Translations under genes and position numbers: made by a program | Notes under the pieces: generated by a model | The model's input: only the letters and a program-made list of their open reading frames with translations | What the model was told of the DNA's origin: nothing | Databases searched by the model: none | Shown here: one piece after another, positions 9,401 through 17,408 of the stretch | Position numbering within the stretch: position 1 is the first letter of the stretch | Layout of the letters: every line of letters begins with the position of its first letter | From: G963676095 sp963676095 | GTDB taxonomy: Bacteria; Bacteroidota; Bacteroidia; Bacteroidales; Prolixibacteraceae | Reading direction: 5' to 3' | Assembly (NCBI GenBank): GCA_963676095.1 | Contig: OY781040.1 | Location: 4,402,001-4,466,000, forward strand | Length of the DNA stretch: 64,000 bases

Positions 9401-10043
9401 AAAGAGTTGGGGGCCAGGGGCTTTAAAACTAAAGGATCTGGATGGAAGTGGAACAATCGATAATTCAGATCGAACAATTATTGGGAATGCAAACCCCAAA
9501 TTTACAGGAGGCTTTAATATCAATGCTGCTTATAGGGGACTCGATTTTACAGCCGGGTTCACTTTCTCTTACGGTAACGACATCTACAACGCAAGTAAAA
9601 TTGAGTTTACTTCCGCATATTATCATTATCGCAATACGCTGACAATGAATGCGCCAGGCAAACATTACACGACTGTCGATTATGGCAGCGGGGATATTAT
9701 CACCGATGCCGGCGCCCTTGCCGAAATGAATAAGGATGCAAAACTATGGGCCCCGCCAACAGGAAATTATGCGTTTACTTCCTGGGCCGTTGAGGATGGT
9801 TCATTCCTTCGTCTGAATAATGTAACCATTGGTTATACGCTCCCCGGGAAATGGACTTCCAGGATACATTTACAGCGGTTTCGCATTTTTGTAACCGGAT
9901 ATAATTTGTACTGCTGGAATAATTATTCCGGGCTTGATCCGGAAGTAGATACACGTCGTAGTACCGGACTGACCCCAGGCGTTGATTATTCGGCTTATCC
10001 CAAAAGCCGTTCGTATAATGCGGGTGTAAATGTTACATTCTAA
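6492..10043 (+). CDS. SusC/RagA TonB-dependent receptor with STN signalling domain
   Basis: This 1183-residue outer-membrane protein has a long N-terminal signal region with a hydrophobic core near residues 20-38. An STN domain follows at about 50-105 (LTLNFKNTSLREILASIED), the signalling module that talks to FecR-type anti-sigma factors. A carboxypeptidase-regulatory-like domain (about 140-215, ISGKVTDLNGAPLPGVTVVI), a plug domain (about 235-345) and the 22-strand barrel come next. The C-terminus ends in aromatic NVTF, as outer-membrane barrels do. It pairs with the SusD lipoprotein encoded 13 bases downstream to import an oligosaccharide; the pectate-lyase-like gene in the locus points to a pectic substrate. 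Confidence 0.95.
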   Translation: MEKNNRFTAKARNTFLARKILLMMKMTFFLLLLAVSQALAIESYSQETKLTLNFKNTSLREILASIEDQSQFYFLYSSKIIDVDRTVDAINIEGKNIFETLDEVLRNTNIKYTVKNRQILLSNEKTSGNFVSNDQQVKTISGKVTDLNGAPLPGVTVVIKGTTDGTITDVNGKYRLSNIPDKAILIFSFVGMKQQEMPVNKSVINVTMEEETIGIEEVVAVGYGTVKKRDLTGSVSSVGGEALKSLPVTSAAEALAGRLAGVTVTTTEGSPDAEIKIRVRGGGSITQDNSPLYIVDGFPVSSISDIPPADIQSIDVLKDASSTAIYGARGANGVIIITTKTAGAGKLAINYDFYGGIKKVAKKYHVLSPYQFAQYQYELAALDDEVESEYEDYFGSYDDVELYKYKKGTDWQDVVFGNTGTTFNHSLSIQNGTDKLSYNFSYNRTDNDAIMMMSDLSRDNLSLKVNSKPLDWLKFNFSARYSDTRVNGGGTNDVSGVEKSTYDSRLKNAVLYTPIELSSSVSASDDEEESEFGSLYPPTTTIPDNDRYQHIRRFDFDGSVSAVLIKNLIFRSDIGKRINYVEDDRFFGCSTYYVTSGDATYKNAPAVYLINKESNTLRNANTLNYNFKKLLPRDHNLSLLLGEEYTFSDSKKLTDVIENFPTFFDSNMAWHFTTEGVAISTTNYYSPDDKLLSFFGRLNYDYKDKYLVTGTFRADGSSKFAKGNRWGYFPSAAIAWRISDEPFLKNFDKLTNLKLRVSYGAAGNNNIDALAYMQTYSSTSTTYLPSSLSTSYWSTGTSMSNKDLKWETTISRNIGLDYGFFRNRLNGGIEVYKNTTKNLLIDYPVSGSGYETQTRNIGETSNHGLELNINAVVVDKKDFNLNCSFNISFNRNKVESLGGLDDINSNSAWTSSSYASNDYMVYVGRPVGLMYGFVVDGDGMYSTDDFNWNGSSWELVTQDQNTPDNSTIDGKSWGPGALKLKDLDGSGTIDNSDRTIIGNANPKFTGGFNINAAYRGLDFTAGFTFSYGNDIYNASKIEFTSAYYHYRNTLTMNAPGKHYTTVDYGSGDIITDAGALAEMNKDAKLWAPPTGNYAFTSWAVEDGSFLRLNNVTIGYTLPGKWTSRIHLQRFRIFVTGYNLYCWNNYSGLDPEVDTRRSTGLTPGVDYSAYPKSRSYNAGVNVTF

Positions 10044-10056
10044 AAAAGAGAAAAAT

Positions 10057-11913
10057 ATGAAACGAAATATCTTAAAAACAGCTTATATCCTGTCGGTTTT
10101 CTTTGTGCTTTATTCCTGTTCGGATACTTTGGATGTGGATTCCGGGTCCAGTTTTACCGACGATGTGATTTACAGTAATTCTGATTTGGTCGAGGGGGTC
10201 GTAATGGGCATCTATAACGTGATCGGGGAAAATAATTCCTACCGGAATTGTTTATGGCTGAAAATGGGGGTCAACACGGATATTGAATACCGGCCGGGTG
10301 CCGACTACCTGGCGGTGAAAACTTCAACCAAAGCGGATGACCTGATTGCCTGGTATGAACCCAATGCAGACATGGGAGATGGTTTTAATAACAGTGACAA
10401 GGCGAATCCCTGGAGCCGGCTGTATCAGGCTATTGAACGGGCCAATCTTTGTATTGCGGGAATTAATGAATACGGGAGTCCGGAAGTCGGTAGCGACATG
10501 GGGCATCTGTTGGGGGAGGCTTTGGCCCTGCGTGCTTTCTTTTATTATGATCTGATCAAATGGTGGGGAGATGTTCCTTTCCGTACAGAACCAGTCAACG
10601 AGGATAATCTTTATATCGCTAAAACTGACCGGGATACGATTTATAATCAAATAATAGCTGATCTGGGAGAAGCAGAACAGTTAATGTATTCAGCCGGACA
10701 AACCATGACCAGTACCACCAAACGTTTAAGCAAGGATGCAGTACGTGGCTTAAGGGCCCGGATCGCATTGTCTGCTGCCGGTTATTCCATGCGTTCTGAT
10801 GGAGCAGGGGGATCTTATATTACAAACGCAACCATCACGGATGAACGGAGAACGGAGCTTTATAAGATTGCCCGGAATGAGTGTGATACGATCATTAGTA
10901 ATGGAGAATATTCACTTGATGATGATTTCAAAGATATATTTTATAACCAATGCCAGGATGATGACAGCCAGGGAGGCGAGGTGATGTTTGAACTTCCCTA
11001 TAATATGGGTGTCCGTGGCCGGATGCTGTATAACCTGGGGTTGCCTCGTGAAGCTGACGGAACTTCGGCTTCTACTGCAAAGTATAATTCGGTTAAGATT
11101 GGGGGACAATTTTATGTATGGCCCAGTTTTTTTTACGATTACGATGCGGATGATACAAGACGTGATGTGACCGTCGTTCCCTATTCTGTGGTACAGGGAA
11201 CTGATGGGGTGATGGAACAATCGCTTGGGAATGGGGCTGCCGGTTTTCGTTTAGCGAAATGGCGGGCCGAATGGTATGGTGCAGCTCCGCTTACCGGAAC
11301 AGACGATGGTGTTTCTCCTATTATTCTAAGATATGCCGATGTGCTGCTGATGTTTGCAGAAGCTGATCTGGAACTGGGAGGATCTGCCGGTGAGGAGTAT
11401 TTCAACATGGTCCGGCGTCGTGCCTTTGGAACCGGCTCCTCAACCCATGATGAAGAGCTTACTTTGGAAAATTTACAGAAAGAACGTGCCTTCGAATTCT
11501 GTGGCGAGAATCTCCGGAAATACGACCTGGAACGTTGGGGAATATTAGGCAGTAAGATGGATGAGGCCAAGGAGGACCTGGCCGCTCTGCGTGACGGAAC
11601 CGGGGATTATGCAACGGTTCCCAGTGTTATTTATTATCAAACAGAGATCATCGATGAAAATGATGGGGAGAGAGGATTTATCATTTATGGTCTTAACCGG
11701 GGAGAATTTGATGATAAAACAGAAACTGATCCTTCCGGTGGATGGATAGAAAAAGACTGGACCCAAGCTTCATCCAATGGTATCTATAAATTAAGTGATA
11801 CTTATATCAATGGCCTTTATCATCAGGATCCGGACAAATATCAGTTGCTCCCGATTATGACTACGATTATTTCAGATAGTCAAGGTATGCTGACAAATGA
11901 TTATGGCTATTAA
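10057..11913 (+). CDS. SusD/RagB surface glycan-binding lipoprotein
   Basis: This 618-residue lipoprotein forms the lid of the SusC transporter. I chose the ATG at 10057 because it gives a clean lipoprotein signal (charged KRN, hydrophobic core, then LYSCSD) with the lipobox cysteine at about residue 21; the frame is open 27 bases further upstream. The central region carries the usual SusD helical TPR fold (ALALRAFFYYDLIKWWGD), and the C-terminal part has the YADVLLMFAEADLELG and RERAFEFCGENLRKYDL type segments. The gene is in operon with the SusC gene and is exported to the outer leaflet. Confidence 0.94.
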   Translation: MKRNILKTAYILSVFFVLYSCSDTLDVDSGSSFTDDVIYSNSDLVEGVVMGIYNVIGENNSYRNCLWLKMGVNTDIEYRPGADYLAVKTSTKADDLIAWYEPNADMGDGFNNSDKANPWSRLYQAIERANLCIAGINEYGSPEVGSDMGHLLGEALALRAFFYYDLIKWWGDVPFRTEPVNEDNLYIAKTDRDTIYNQIIADLGEAEQLMYSAGQTMTSTTKRLSKDAVRGLRARIALSAAGYSMRSDGAGGSYITNATITDERRTELYKIARNECDTIISNGEYSLDDDFKDIFYNQCQDDDSQGGEVMFELPYNMGVRGRMLYNLGLPREADGTSASTAKYNSVKIGGQFYVWPSFFYDYDADDTRRDVTVVPYSVVQGTDGVMEQSLGNGAAGFRLAKWRAEWYGAAPLTGTDDGVSPIILRYADVLLMFAEADLELGGSAGEEYFNMVRRRAFGTGSSTHDEELTLENLQKERAFEFCGENLRKYDLERWGILGSKMDEAKEDLAALRDGTGDYATVPSVIYYQTEIIDENDGERGFIIYGLNRGEFDDKTETDPSGGWIEKDWTQASSNGIYKLSDTYINGLYHQDPDKYQLLPIMTTIISDSQGMLTNDYGY

Positions 11914-11933
11914 TAACTAACCTTAAATGAAGA

Positions 11934-13538
11934 ATGATGAAAATGATAAAAATAAAATATTGGTCCTGGCGGGCCCTGGTTGCAGTTTTATTTCTGGCGA
12001 TAGGGTTTGCTTCCTGCAAGGATGATGACGACCTGAGCGGAGATCTGCCCTATCTTTTTCGCCCGATAAATTTTTCTGCTGATGTAACTTCAACCGACGT
12101 GGTGATTTCATGGGCCGCAGTAGACAGTGCGGTTTCTTATTATCTTGAAATCCATCAGGATAGTCTGGAATTTAATAATCTGGTGGACAGTGTAACGACA
12201 ACCGAAACTTCTGCTGCTGTTCAATTGTCCGGAGGAACCCGTTATTCTGCACGCGTCAGGGCAAATGCCAGCGATACGACTGAAAATTCAAAATTTAATG
12301 CAACACTTACCTTTAAAACACCTTCTGAAAATCTGTTTAAAGGATATACGACAGAGATGACGGCACAATCGACCGTTACAGCAAACTGGCTTGCGGGAAA
12401 AACGGTTACTTATTTAATTTTTGTCCCTACGGATGGAACGGATTCAATTTCGTATGAAATCAGTGACGACGAGTTAACTGCCGGGAGCAAAATTTGTGAG
12501 GATGTCCCGAATAACGAATATACTTTAAAAATTTACAATGGGACCACTTTGCGTGGTAGCGTTGATGTTACTGTTGAGGGAGATTTTTTTCTTCAGGCAG
12601 GAGATGATTTGACCAGTACGCTGGATGAAGCTAAAGATGATGATGTAATTGTACTGGCATCAGGAGAGTTATTTGAAACCGGAACAGCTACGTACAGCTT
12701 TTCAAAAAGTGTTAAAATCAGGGGGATTTCTTCCAATACATTAGCTGTTATAGCAATGAGCCCCGGGGCGAGTTCCGGTTCGAACATGTTTGGCATTGGA
12801 AGCAATGCAGAACTTGATCATCTTACCTTTGAGAATGTTAAAATAGTAGGTTACACATCAAACGACAGTGAAAGCGGAACGAAAATAGCCTATTGCTTTA
12901 ATAATGGCAATGCCTGTACCGTTCAGTCCATCCTTTTCTCCAATTGTGTCCTGAGCCATTACGGCAATACACCCTTCCGGTTGAAAGGTGGCAATGCAAC
13001 CATTGATTCATTGATTTTTGACAATTGCATCATTGCCGATGCCGGGAGCAGTTCCTATGCGGTCATCAATTCCAATAAGTCGGGCGATGTAATTAATAAC
13101 ATCCGGTTTACTGATTGTACGGTCTATAATTTTGCCCGTTCGCTGATCTTATATCAAAATTCTTCCTGTAAGCAGGTTGTGATTGAAAACTGTACGTTTA
13201 ACCAGATGATGACAGATGCTTCATCAAGCCGCTATTTTATCGATTACAACAGCTCAACAATCAGTGATGGAATTTATATTACTGCTTCAATTCTGGGAAG
13301 TACTGGCGGGGCTACTGCTGCCGGTATCCGTACCGGCAATGATGAGTTACCGTTGACCGTTTCCGGTTCGTATTATACCACGGACTATATTGATACCGGC
13401 GGTGGAAGTATTATCAGCTACCTAACGGCATATGACGGTGCCTCTACTGATTTGTGGTCTGACCCGGAAAACGGAGACTTTACAATTATCGATACCGGTT
13501 TTGCCGGGTTAAATACCGCTGGGGATTCCCGTTGGTAG
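11934..13538 (+). CDS. surface lipoprotein: FN3-like plus beta-helix (DUF4957/DUF5123-like)
   Basis: This 534-residue protein has a lipoprotein signal (ALVAVLFLAIGFASC, lipobox cysteine near residue 28) followed by an Asp-rich anchor stretch. A fibronectin-III-like domain occupies about 42-130 and a second beta domain about 135-215. A right-handed beta-helix region fills about 220-534, rich in Asn/Asp ladders and hydrophobic turns (LTFENVKIVG, ILFSNCVLS, LIFDNCIIADAG). This pattern resembles the DUF4957/DUF5123 pair found in pectin-utilisation loci. I see no lyase catalytic set, so it is probably a glycan-binding surface protein, although weak pectate-lyase-like activity is possible. It follows the SusD gene in the same operon. 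Confidence 0.75.
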   Translation: MMKMIKIKYWSWRALVAVLFLAIGFASCKDDDDLSGDLPYLFRPINFSADVTSTDVVISWAAVDSAVSYYLEIHQDSLEFNNLVDSVTTTETSAAVQLSGGTRYSARVRANASDTTENSKFNATLTFKTPSENLFKGYTTEMTAQSTVTANWLAGKTVTYLIFVPTDGTDSISYEISDDELTAGSKICEDVPNNEYTLKIYNGTTLRGSVDVTVEGDFFLQAGDDLTSTLDEAKDDDVIVLASGELFETGTATYSFSKSVKIRGISSNTLAVIAMSPGASSGSNMFGIGSNAELDHLTFENVKIVGYTSNDSESGTKIAYCFNNGNACTVQSILFSNCVLSHYGNTPFRLKGGNATIDSLIFDNCIIADAGSSSYAVINSNKSGDVINNIRFTDCTVYNFARSLILYQNSSCKQVVIENCTFNQMMTDASSSRYFIDYNSSTISDGIYITASILGSTGGATAAGIRTGNDELPLTVSGSYYTTDYIDTGGGSIISYLTAYDGASTDLWSDPENGDFTIIDTGFAGLNTAGDSRW

Positions 13539-13548
13539 GTATTTAATG

Positions 13549-13593
13549 TTAAACACATGGATGAAAATTTTATTGGTTTCTCCATGTGTTTAA
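13549..13593 (+). terminator. 13-bp-stem hairpin between lipoprotein and lyase genes
   Basis: TTAAACACATGGA and TCCATGTGTTTAA form a perfect 13-bp inverted repeat around a 19-base loop, just after the beta-helix gene. It may end the main SusCD transcript or stabilise its 3' end; the lyase gene begins 33 bases further on. Confidence 0.6.
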
Positions 13594-13625
13594 AAATGTT
13601 TGGCTTAATAATTTAAATTCTTATT

Positions 13626-14519
13626 ATGCATAATAATATTTGTTTATTTATTGGTTTTCTGATGCTGTCGTTTATAAACTGTAAGGGCGATGATCCGGAT
13701 GAACTATCTTCAACTGCTTCATCTGAATCATCAACAGCGGTTACATCAGCAGCTTCATCATCATTAATTACCGTCACGACTGAATCGGAATTAAAAGAGG
13801 CTATTGGAAATGCAGCGGCCGGAGATAGTATAAGTGTCAGTGGCACAATTTACCTGACCAGCATCCTTCAGTGTTTGAACAGCGGAACTTCCGAGTCAAA
13901 AATCACTTTCACAGGGGATACGCTCGATTGTTCAAATATTTCTTCCGGCTGGGGTGTAAAAGTAAATGGGAGTTACTGGAATATTACCAATCTGACCATT
14001 AAGAATGCTCCCGATTGTGGATTGGTCCTGCAAAAAGGTGGTTATAACTATGTCTACAAGGTAACTACTCACGGGAATGGAGATTCCGGACTGCAGATTT
14101 ATAACGAGGCGCATGATAATACCATTAGCTATTGTACTTCGTACGGAAACTATGATGAAGCAACCGGGGGAGAGAATGCGGATGGATTTGCCTGTAAATT
14201 GTCTGCCGGGGAGAATAATGTTTTTGAATATTGTCTGGCAAGAGAAAATTCGGATGACGGCTGGGACTTATACGGGCAGCCCTATACGGTTATCATCACG
14301 CATTGTACCGCTGAAAAAAACGGTTACGGCACTGATGGCGACGGGAATGGGTTTAAACTAGGGAGTTCCGGTCAGAATGTCGATCATACGGTCACTTACT
14401 GTACTTCCAACGATAACCTGGGAGCCGGTTACGATGGAAATGGTAATACCGGGCATATTACAACAACGGGGAGTACAGGAAGCGGAAACGGGAAAGAACT
14501 TTGGTACCGCATCTACTGA
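13626..14519 (+). CDS. PL9-like pectate lyase
   Basis: This 297-residue exported protein has a lipoprotein signal (MLSFINC, cysteine near residue 19), then a Ser/Thr-rich linker and a parallel beta-helix. Visible catalytic landmarks match polysaccharide lyase family 9. They are D186 in NADGFAC, the calcium-binding trio D210, D211 and D214 in SDDGWDLY, and K244 in DGNGFKLG as the probable catalytic base. The 24-residue spacing from D186 to D210 equals the spacing I recall for Pel9A of Dickeya (D209 to D233). The protein is shorter at the C-terminus than typical PL9 enzymes. It probably cleaves homogalacturonan at the cell surface and supplies the SusCD pair upstream. Confidence 0.8.
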   Translation: MHNNICLFIGFLMLSFINCKGDDPDELSSTASSESSTAVTSAASSSLITVTTESELKEAIGNAAAGDSISVSGTIYLTSILQCLNSGTSESKITFTGDTLDCSNISSGWGVKVNGSYWNITNLTIKNAPDCGLVLQKGGYNYVYKVTTHGNGDSGLQIYNEAHDNTISYCTSYGNYDEATGGENADGFACKLSAGENNVFEYCLARENSDDGWDLYGQPYTVIITHCTAEKNGYGTDGDGNGFKLGSSGQNVDHTVTYCTSNDNLGAGYDGNGNTGHITTTGSTGSGNGKELWYRIY

Positions 14520-14655
14520 TTTTGTGAAATTGAAGGGTTTTGGCTTCGCCGTTTGAAGAGTTTGATGGCCTGCGGCCTGTTTGAAAATGTTTGAGGCTTC
14601 GCCTGTTTGGGCTTCGCCCGTTTGAAGGGTTTGAGGCTTCGCCGTTTGAGGGGCG

Positions 14656-14912
14656 TTGTTAATTTAATTAACAGGGACGATTTTAATAGTGAGTTTAAAA
14701 ATAACGGCGATCTAGGTTTCACCCTGGTCCCTGAAGGGGACAAATCTAAATAACCCGGGGTAAGCGACGATAGGAGCGGCACCCCGGGTAAGGAGCGGGC
14801 CCCGATCATTGCCACCCGCCCGCGGGAAAGGGTTGGGCGGAGTCGGTTCTTTTTTTCGGGCGGAGGGGCTTCGCCGTTTGAGAAGTTTGACACTTCGTGT
14901 TTGAAGGGTTTG
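14656..14912. repeat. 257-bp direct repeat, copy A
   Basis: Begins TTGTTAATTTAATTAAC and ends GAAGGGTTTG. It is near-identical to copy B at 14973-15230 apart from a more divergent stretch of about 60 bp near the left side. It includes the segment CCCTGGTCCCTGAAGGGGAC and the CCCGGGGT/ACCCCGGG inverted repeat. The two copies start 317 bp apart. Function unknown. Confidence 0.85.
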
Positions 14913-14972
14913 AGGGCGTTGCCCGTTCCGGACCCAAATGTTGCCGGTTTTATGAAAGGGTTTTGGCTGCTG

Positions 14973-15230
14973 TTGTTAATTTAATTAACATGATTGATTT
15001 TAATAATGAGTTTAAAAATAATGGCGATGCCGGCACTACCCTGGTCCCTGAAGGGGACAAATCTAAATAACCCGGGGTAAGCGACGATAGGAGCGGCACC
15101 CCGGGTAAGGAGCGTCCCCCGATCATTGCCACCCGCCCGCGGGAAAGGGTTGGGCGGAGTCGGTTCTTTTTTTCGGGCGGAGGGGCTTCGCCGTTTGAGA
15201 AGGTTTGAAACTTCGTGTTTGAAGGGTTTG
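14973..15230. repeat. 257-bp direct repeat, copy B
   Basis: Second copy of the unit at 14656-14912, with one inserted G near the right end. Conservation is strongest from the CCCTGGTCCC segment onward, including the hairpin-forming CCCGGGGT/ACCCCGGG arms. Confidence 0.85.
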
Positions 15231-15341
15231 GGGCTTCGCCTGTTTGGGCTTCGCCGTTTGAGGGGTTTGACGGCCTGCGGCCTGTTTGAGGAGTTTGAGG
15301 GGCGTTGCCCCTGTTTTTTCAGAAGCCTCGGGAGAATGAGA

Positions 15342-15377
15342 GATCAGCCTGTCCCCGAAGGGACAGGCTGATCTTTT
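15342..15377. terminator. strong bidirectional terminator hairpin
   Basis: GATCAGCCTGTCCC and its exact complement form a perfect 14-bp stem with a CGAA tetraloop, followed by TTTT on the plus strand. It separates the plus-strand pectin locus from the convergent minus-strand SusCD locus and probably stops transcription from the left. Confidence 0.8.
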
Positions 15378-15400
15378 AGATTGATGACTATGCCGGATGG

Positions 15401-16183
15401 TCATTGCAGACTGTTCCCGGCGGCGGGGACTGCGTCCCCGGGATCAAAATCAATAGGAAGGGCATAATTTTTCAGTAAAACGCTGTTTACGTCAATCTCC
15501 GTTCCCGTCTCGAAATCAGTATAAAATGTATCGATGGCCATTGTGTCCGGCTTGAATAAAGTCCGGTACGCGAATGCCGAACCCGGAAGATACCCCGGCA
15601 GTACCGACCAGGCCCCGGTCCCGGGGGTTATACTGATTACCGTGTCCTTTTCCCCGCCCGGGACATTCTTGTACCTGACCTGTACGCCGCAGATCCCGCT
15701 TTCACTGTCCGTTTCTTCCCAGGCAATCTCAGCATCCGGACCGGCCATCCTCGCCCCTGCAATTTTTATATTCAGCAACGACGATTTATAACTATCGCCA
15801 TACACTTCGCCCACGGCCTCCACGCTTAACGACCGGTTATCATCTTTATCGAACGTGACAATTTCGAAAGAATAGCTGTTTTCTTCCATATCCTTAAGCA
15901 TAACCGGTGCCGGGCCATCCGCAGGTTCGGGCAGCCCCGTTTTCAGGGAATCAGTCCGTCCGTTCCAGTAAACGGTACAAGCCTTAATCCGTTGGGTCTT
16001 GTAAAATAAATCCAGCCGGATGCGCCCGTCTCCGGGCCTGACCTGGACCGAATCGACTTTCGTTGCATAAATCCGTTCCCCCTGGTCGAGGTACTGCTGA
16101 TGCACATCGTTCATATCGGAGCAGGCGAAAAACAAACAGGCAGTCAGGCTTATGCCTGTAAACCCGTATTTCACTTTTTTCAT
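15401..16183 (-). CDS. DUF4998-like surface lipoprotein
   Basis: This 260-residue protein has a lipoprotein signal (MKKVKYGF, hydrophobic core, then FFACSDM with the acylated cysteine near residue 21). I chose the ATG at 16183 because the longer frame adds a non-signal sequence that overlaps the preceding gene. The N-terminal half contains DUF4998-like features (GRIRLDLFYKTQRIKACTVYWNG, YSFEIVTFDKDDNRS), a beta-rich module common at the end of Bacteroidota SusCD operons. The second half is another beta sandwich with FN3-like character. It is the last gene of the minus-strand locus and is likely a glycan-binding protein. Confidence 0.7.
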   Translation of the reverse strand: MKKVKYGFTGISLTACLFFACSDMNDVHQQYLDQGERIYATKVDSVQVRPGDGRIRLDLFYKTQRIKACTVYWNGRTDSLKTGLPEPADGPAPVMLKDMEENSYSFEIVTFDKDDNRSLSVEAVGEVYGDSYKSSLLNIKIAGARMAGPDAEIAWEETDSESGICGVQVRYKNVPGGEKDTVISITPGTGAWSVLPGYLPGSAFAYRTLFKPDTMAIDTFYTDFETGTEIDVNSVLLKNYALPIDFDPGDAVPAAGNSLQ

Positions 16184-16209
16184 ACGTCTATTTTTAAATT
16201 TAACCTGTT

Positions 16210-17388
16210 TTATTCCGGAAATTCGAAGCCATCGGGGCTGCCCCATAACTGGAATTCCATGAAAGCGACAAACTCAATCCCGCTCCAGCTTTGGGTAACA
16301 TCGACCCTGAAATACTTGTACGACTCGGTCGATCCAACATTAAAATCTTCACCTTTTGCCCGTTGAAGATCTTCGTCCGAGTTTTGTCCGAGAGGTAGCC
16401 CTGAAGGTTTTACCGATTCAAAATCGCCGAGTTTTGTCCACTTGCTGTAGTCGGACGAGTTACTGACCGGGTACCCGTTGCTGCCATACAGGGTAAACTT
16501 CCGTGGGTTCCCGTGCTGGTATTCATAACCTTCCCTTTGGATAACCCTTACCCGGCTTACCATTACCGGTCCGTCGGCAATATTGAAAATGAAATGGTGC
16601 GGCCATACGCGGCCTCCCCCGACCTCGGTGTGGTACCCTGTTCCCGTATTTTCGTCGAACAGGTTGGCCAGCGGCCACCACCAGGCGTCGGTAGTAGACA
16701 GTGAAGCCATCGGTTCGATCCGGTCATGAGGGATCCTCATTTCGAACAGCGGGACCACCGTGATCGTATCCATATCCGAAACATTATCCCAGGGATCAGT
16801 AACATAGTACCTCAGATCGGTCTTCTCAGCCTCCATTCCCCTGATTTCAAATTTTCCTTCTTTTTGTTTGGTATATATCTTGTCATACGTAATAAAATCG
16901 CCGTTCTCGTCTTTTACTTCAAGGCAGATCACGATATTCGCGCCGGAAGTATTTTTCATGGCGACATCAACCCCACCGAAAGTCGCTGTTATTTTTAAAC
17001 TTTCTTTAACCCCTTTAATCGGGGGTTCGCCGGGTTTCACGGTTACAGAGACCGGCCCGGACTCGTTTTTACTCCGGTCTACGGTTATCAGCCGGACGGT
17101 CTTCTCCTCCGTATCGCCAAAACCCTCGATCTTCAGGGAGTCCGCATAAACGGAAGCCCTGACTTCCGACTGTTTTCCCTCATTTAGTTCATAGACGGCC
17201 TTTACATATAACAAATCTTCATCATCCGGGAGATCATACATGATTAATGCTCCCCCTGGCCGGCTGTCTGCGGTGACGTTTGTCACCGCTGCCGGGGCCT
17301 CCGAATCCACAGGGGTCTGGCCAACCGGTTCTTCCCGGCAGCCGGACACCAGGTTGATTAACACTAAAATGATCATACTTTTTTTCAT
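16210..17388 (-). CDS. DUF4959/DUF5126/DUF5000-type surface lipoprotein
   Basis: This 392-residue protein starts with a lipoprotein signal (MKKSMIILVLINLVSGC, cysteine at residue 17). Its order is an N-terminal DUF4959-like beta domain (about 25-120), a DUF5126-like middle domain (about 125-210) and a C-terminal DUF5000/F5-8-type-C-like discoidin domain (about 230-392, with a WWWPLANLFDENTGTGYHTE segment and FRVDVTQSWSGIEFVAF). Such three-part proteins act as surface glycan-binding proteins in SusCD loci. It lies 20 bases after the SusD gene and 26 bases before the DUF4998-like gene, so it is in the operon. Confidence 0.78.
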   Translation of the reverse strand: MKKSMIILVLINLVSGCREEPVGQTPVDSEAPAAVTNVTADSRPGGALIMYDLPDDEDLLYVKAVYELNEGKQSEVRASVYADSLKIEGFGDTEEKTVRLITVDRSKNESGPVSVTVKPGEPPIKGVKESLKITATFGGVDVAMKNTSGANIVICLEVKDENGDFITYDKIYTKQKEGKFEIRGMEAEKTDLRYYVTDPWDNVSDMDTITVVPLFEMRIPHDRIEPMASLSTTDAWWWPLANLFDENTGTGYHTEVGGGRVWPHHFIFNIADGPVMVSRVRVIQREGYEYQHGNPRKFTLYGSNGYPVSNSSDYSKWTKLGDFESVKPSGLPLGQNSDEDLQRAKGEDFNVGSTESYKYFRVDVTQSWSGIEFVAFMEFQLWGSPDGFEFPE

Positions 17389-17408
17389 AATCGGGTATAT
17401 TGATTAGG

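Larger units (their letters stand above)
14520..15341. repeat. non-coding repeat block with TTTGA/GGCTTCGCC motifs
   Basis: This 820-bp stretch contains no credible gene. It is built of degenerate short units such as GTTTGAGG and GGCTTCGCC (itself a mini-hairpin), interrupted by two copies of a 257-bp unit at 14656-14912 and 14973-15230. Inside each unit is an inverted repeat, ACCCGGGGT ... ACCCCGGGT. Apparent reading frames here follow the repeats and have Lys/Pro/Arg-rich low-complexity products. Confidence 0.8.

Noticed and set aside
14513..15404. Minus-strand open frames of 60-126 codons between the pectate lyase and the second SusCD locus
   Set aside because: They follow the TTTGA/GGCTTCGCC and 257-bp repeats, have low-complexity Lys/Pro/Arg-rich products, and the same peptide recurs in both repeat copies.
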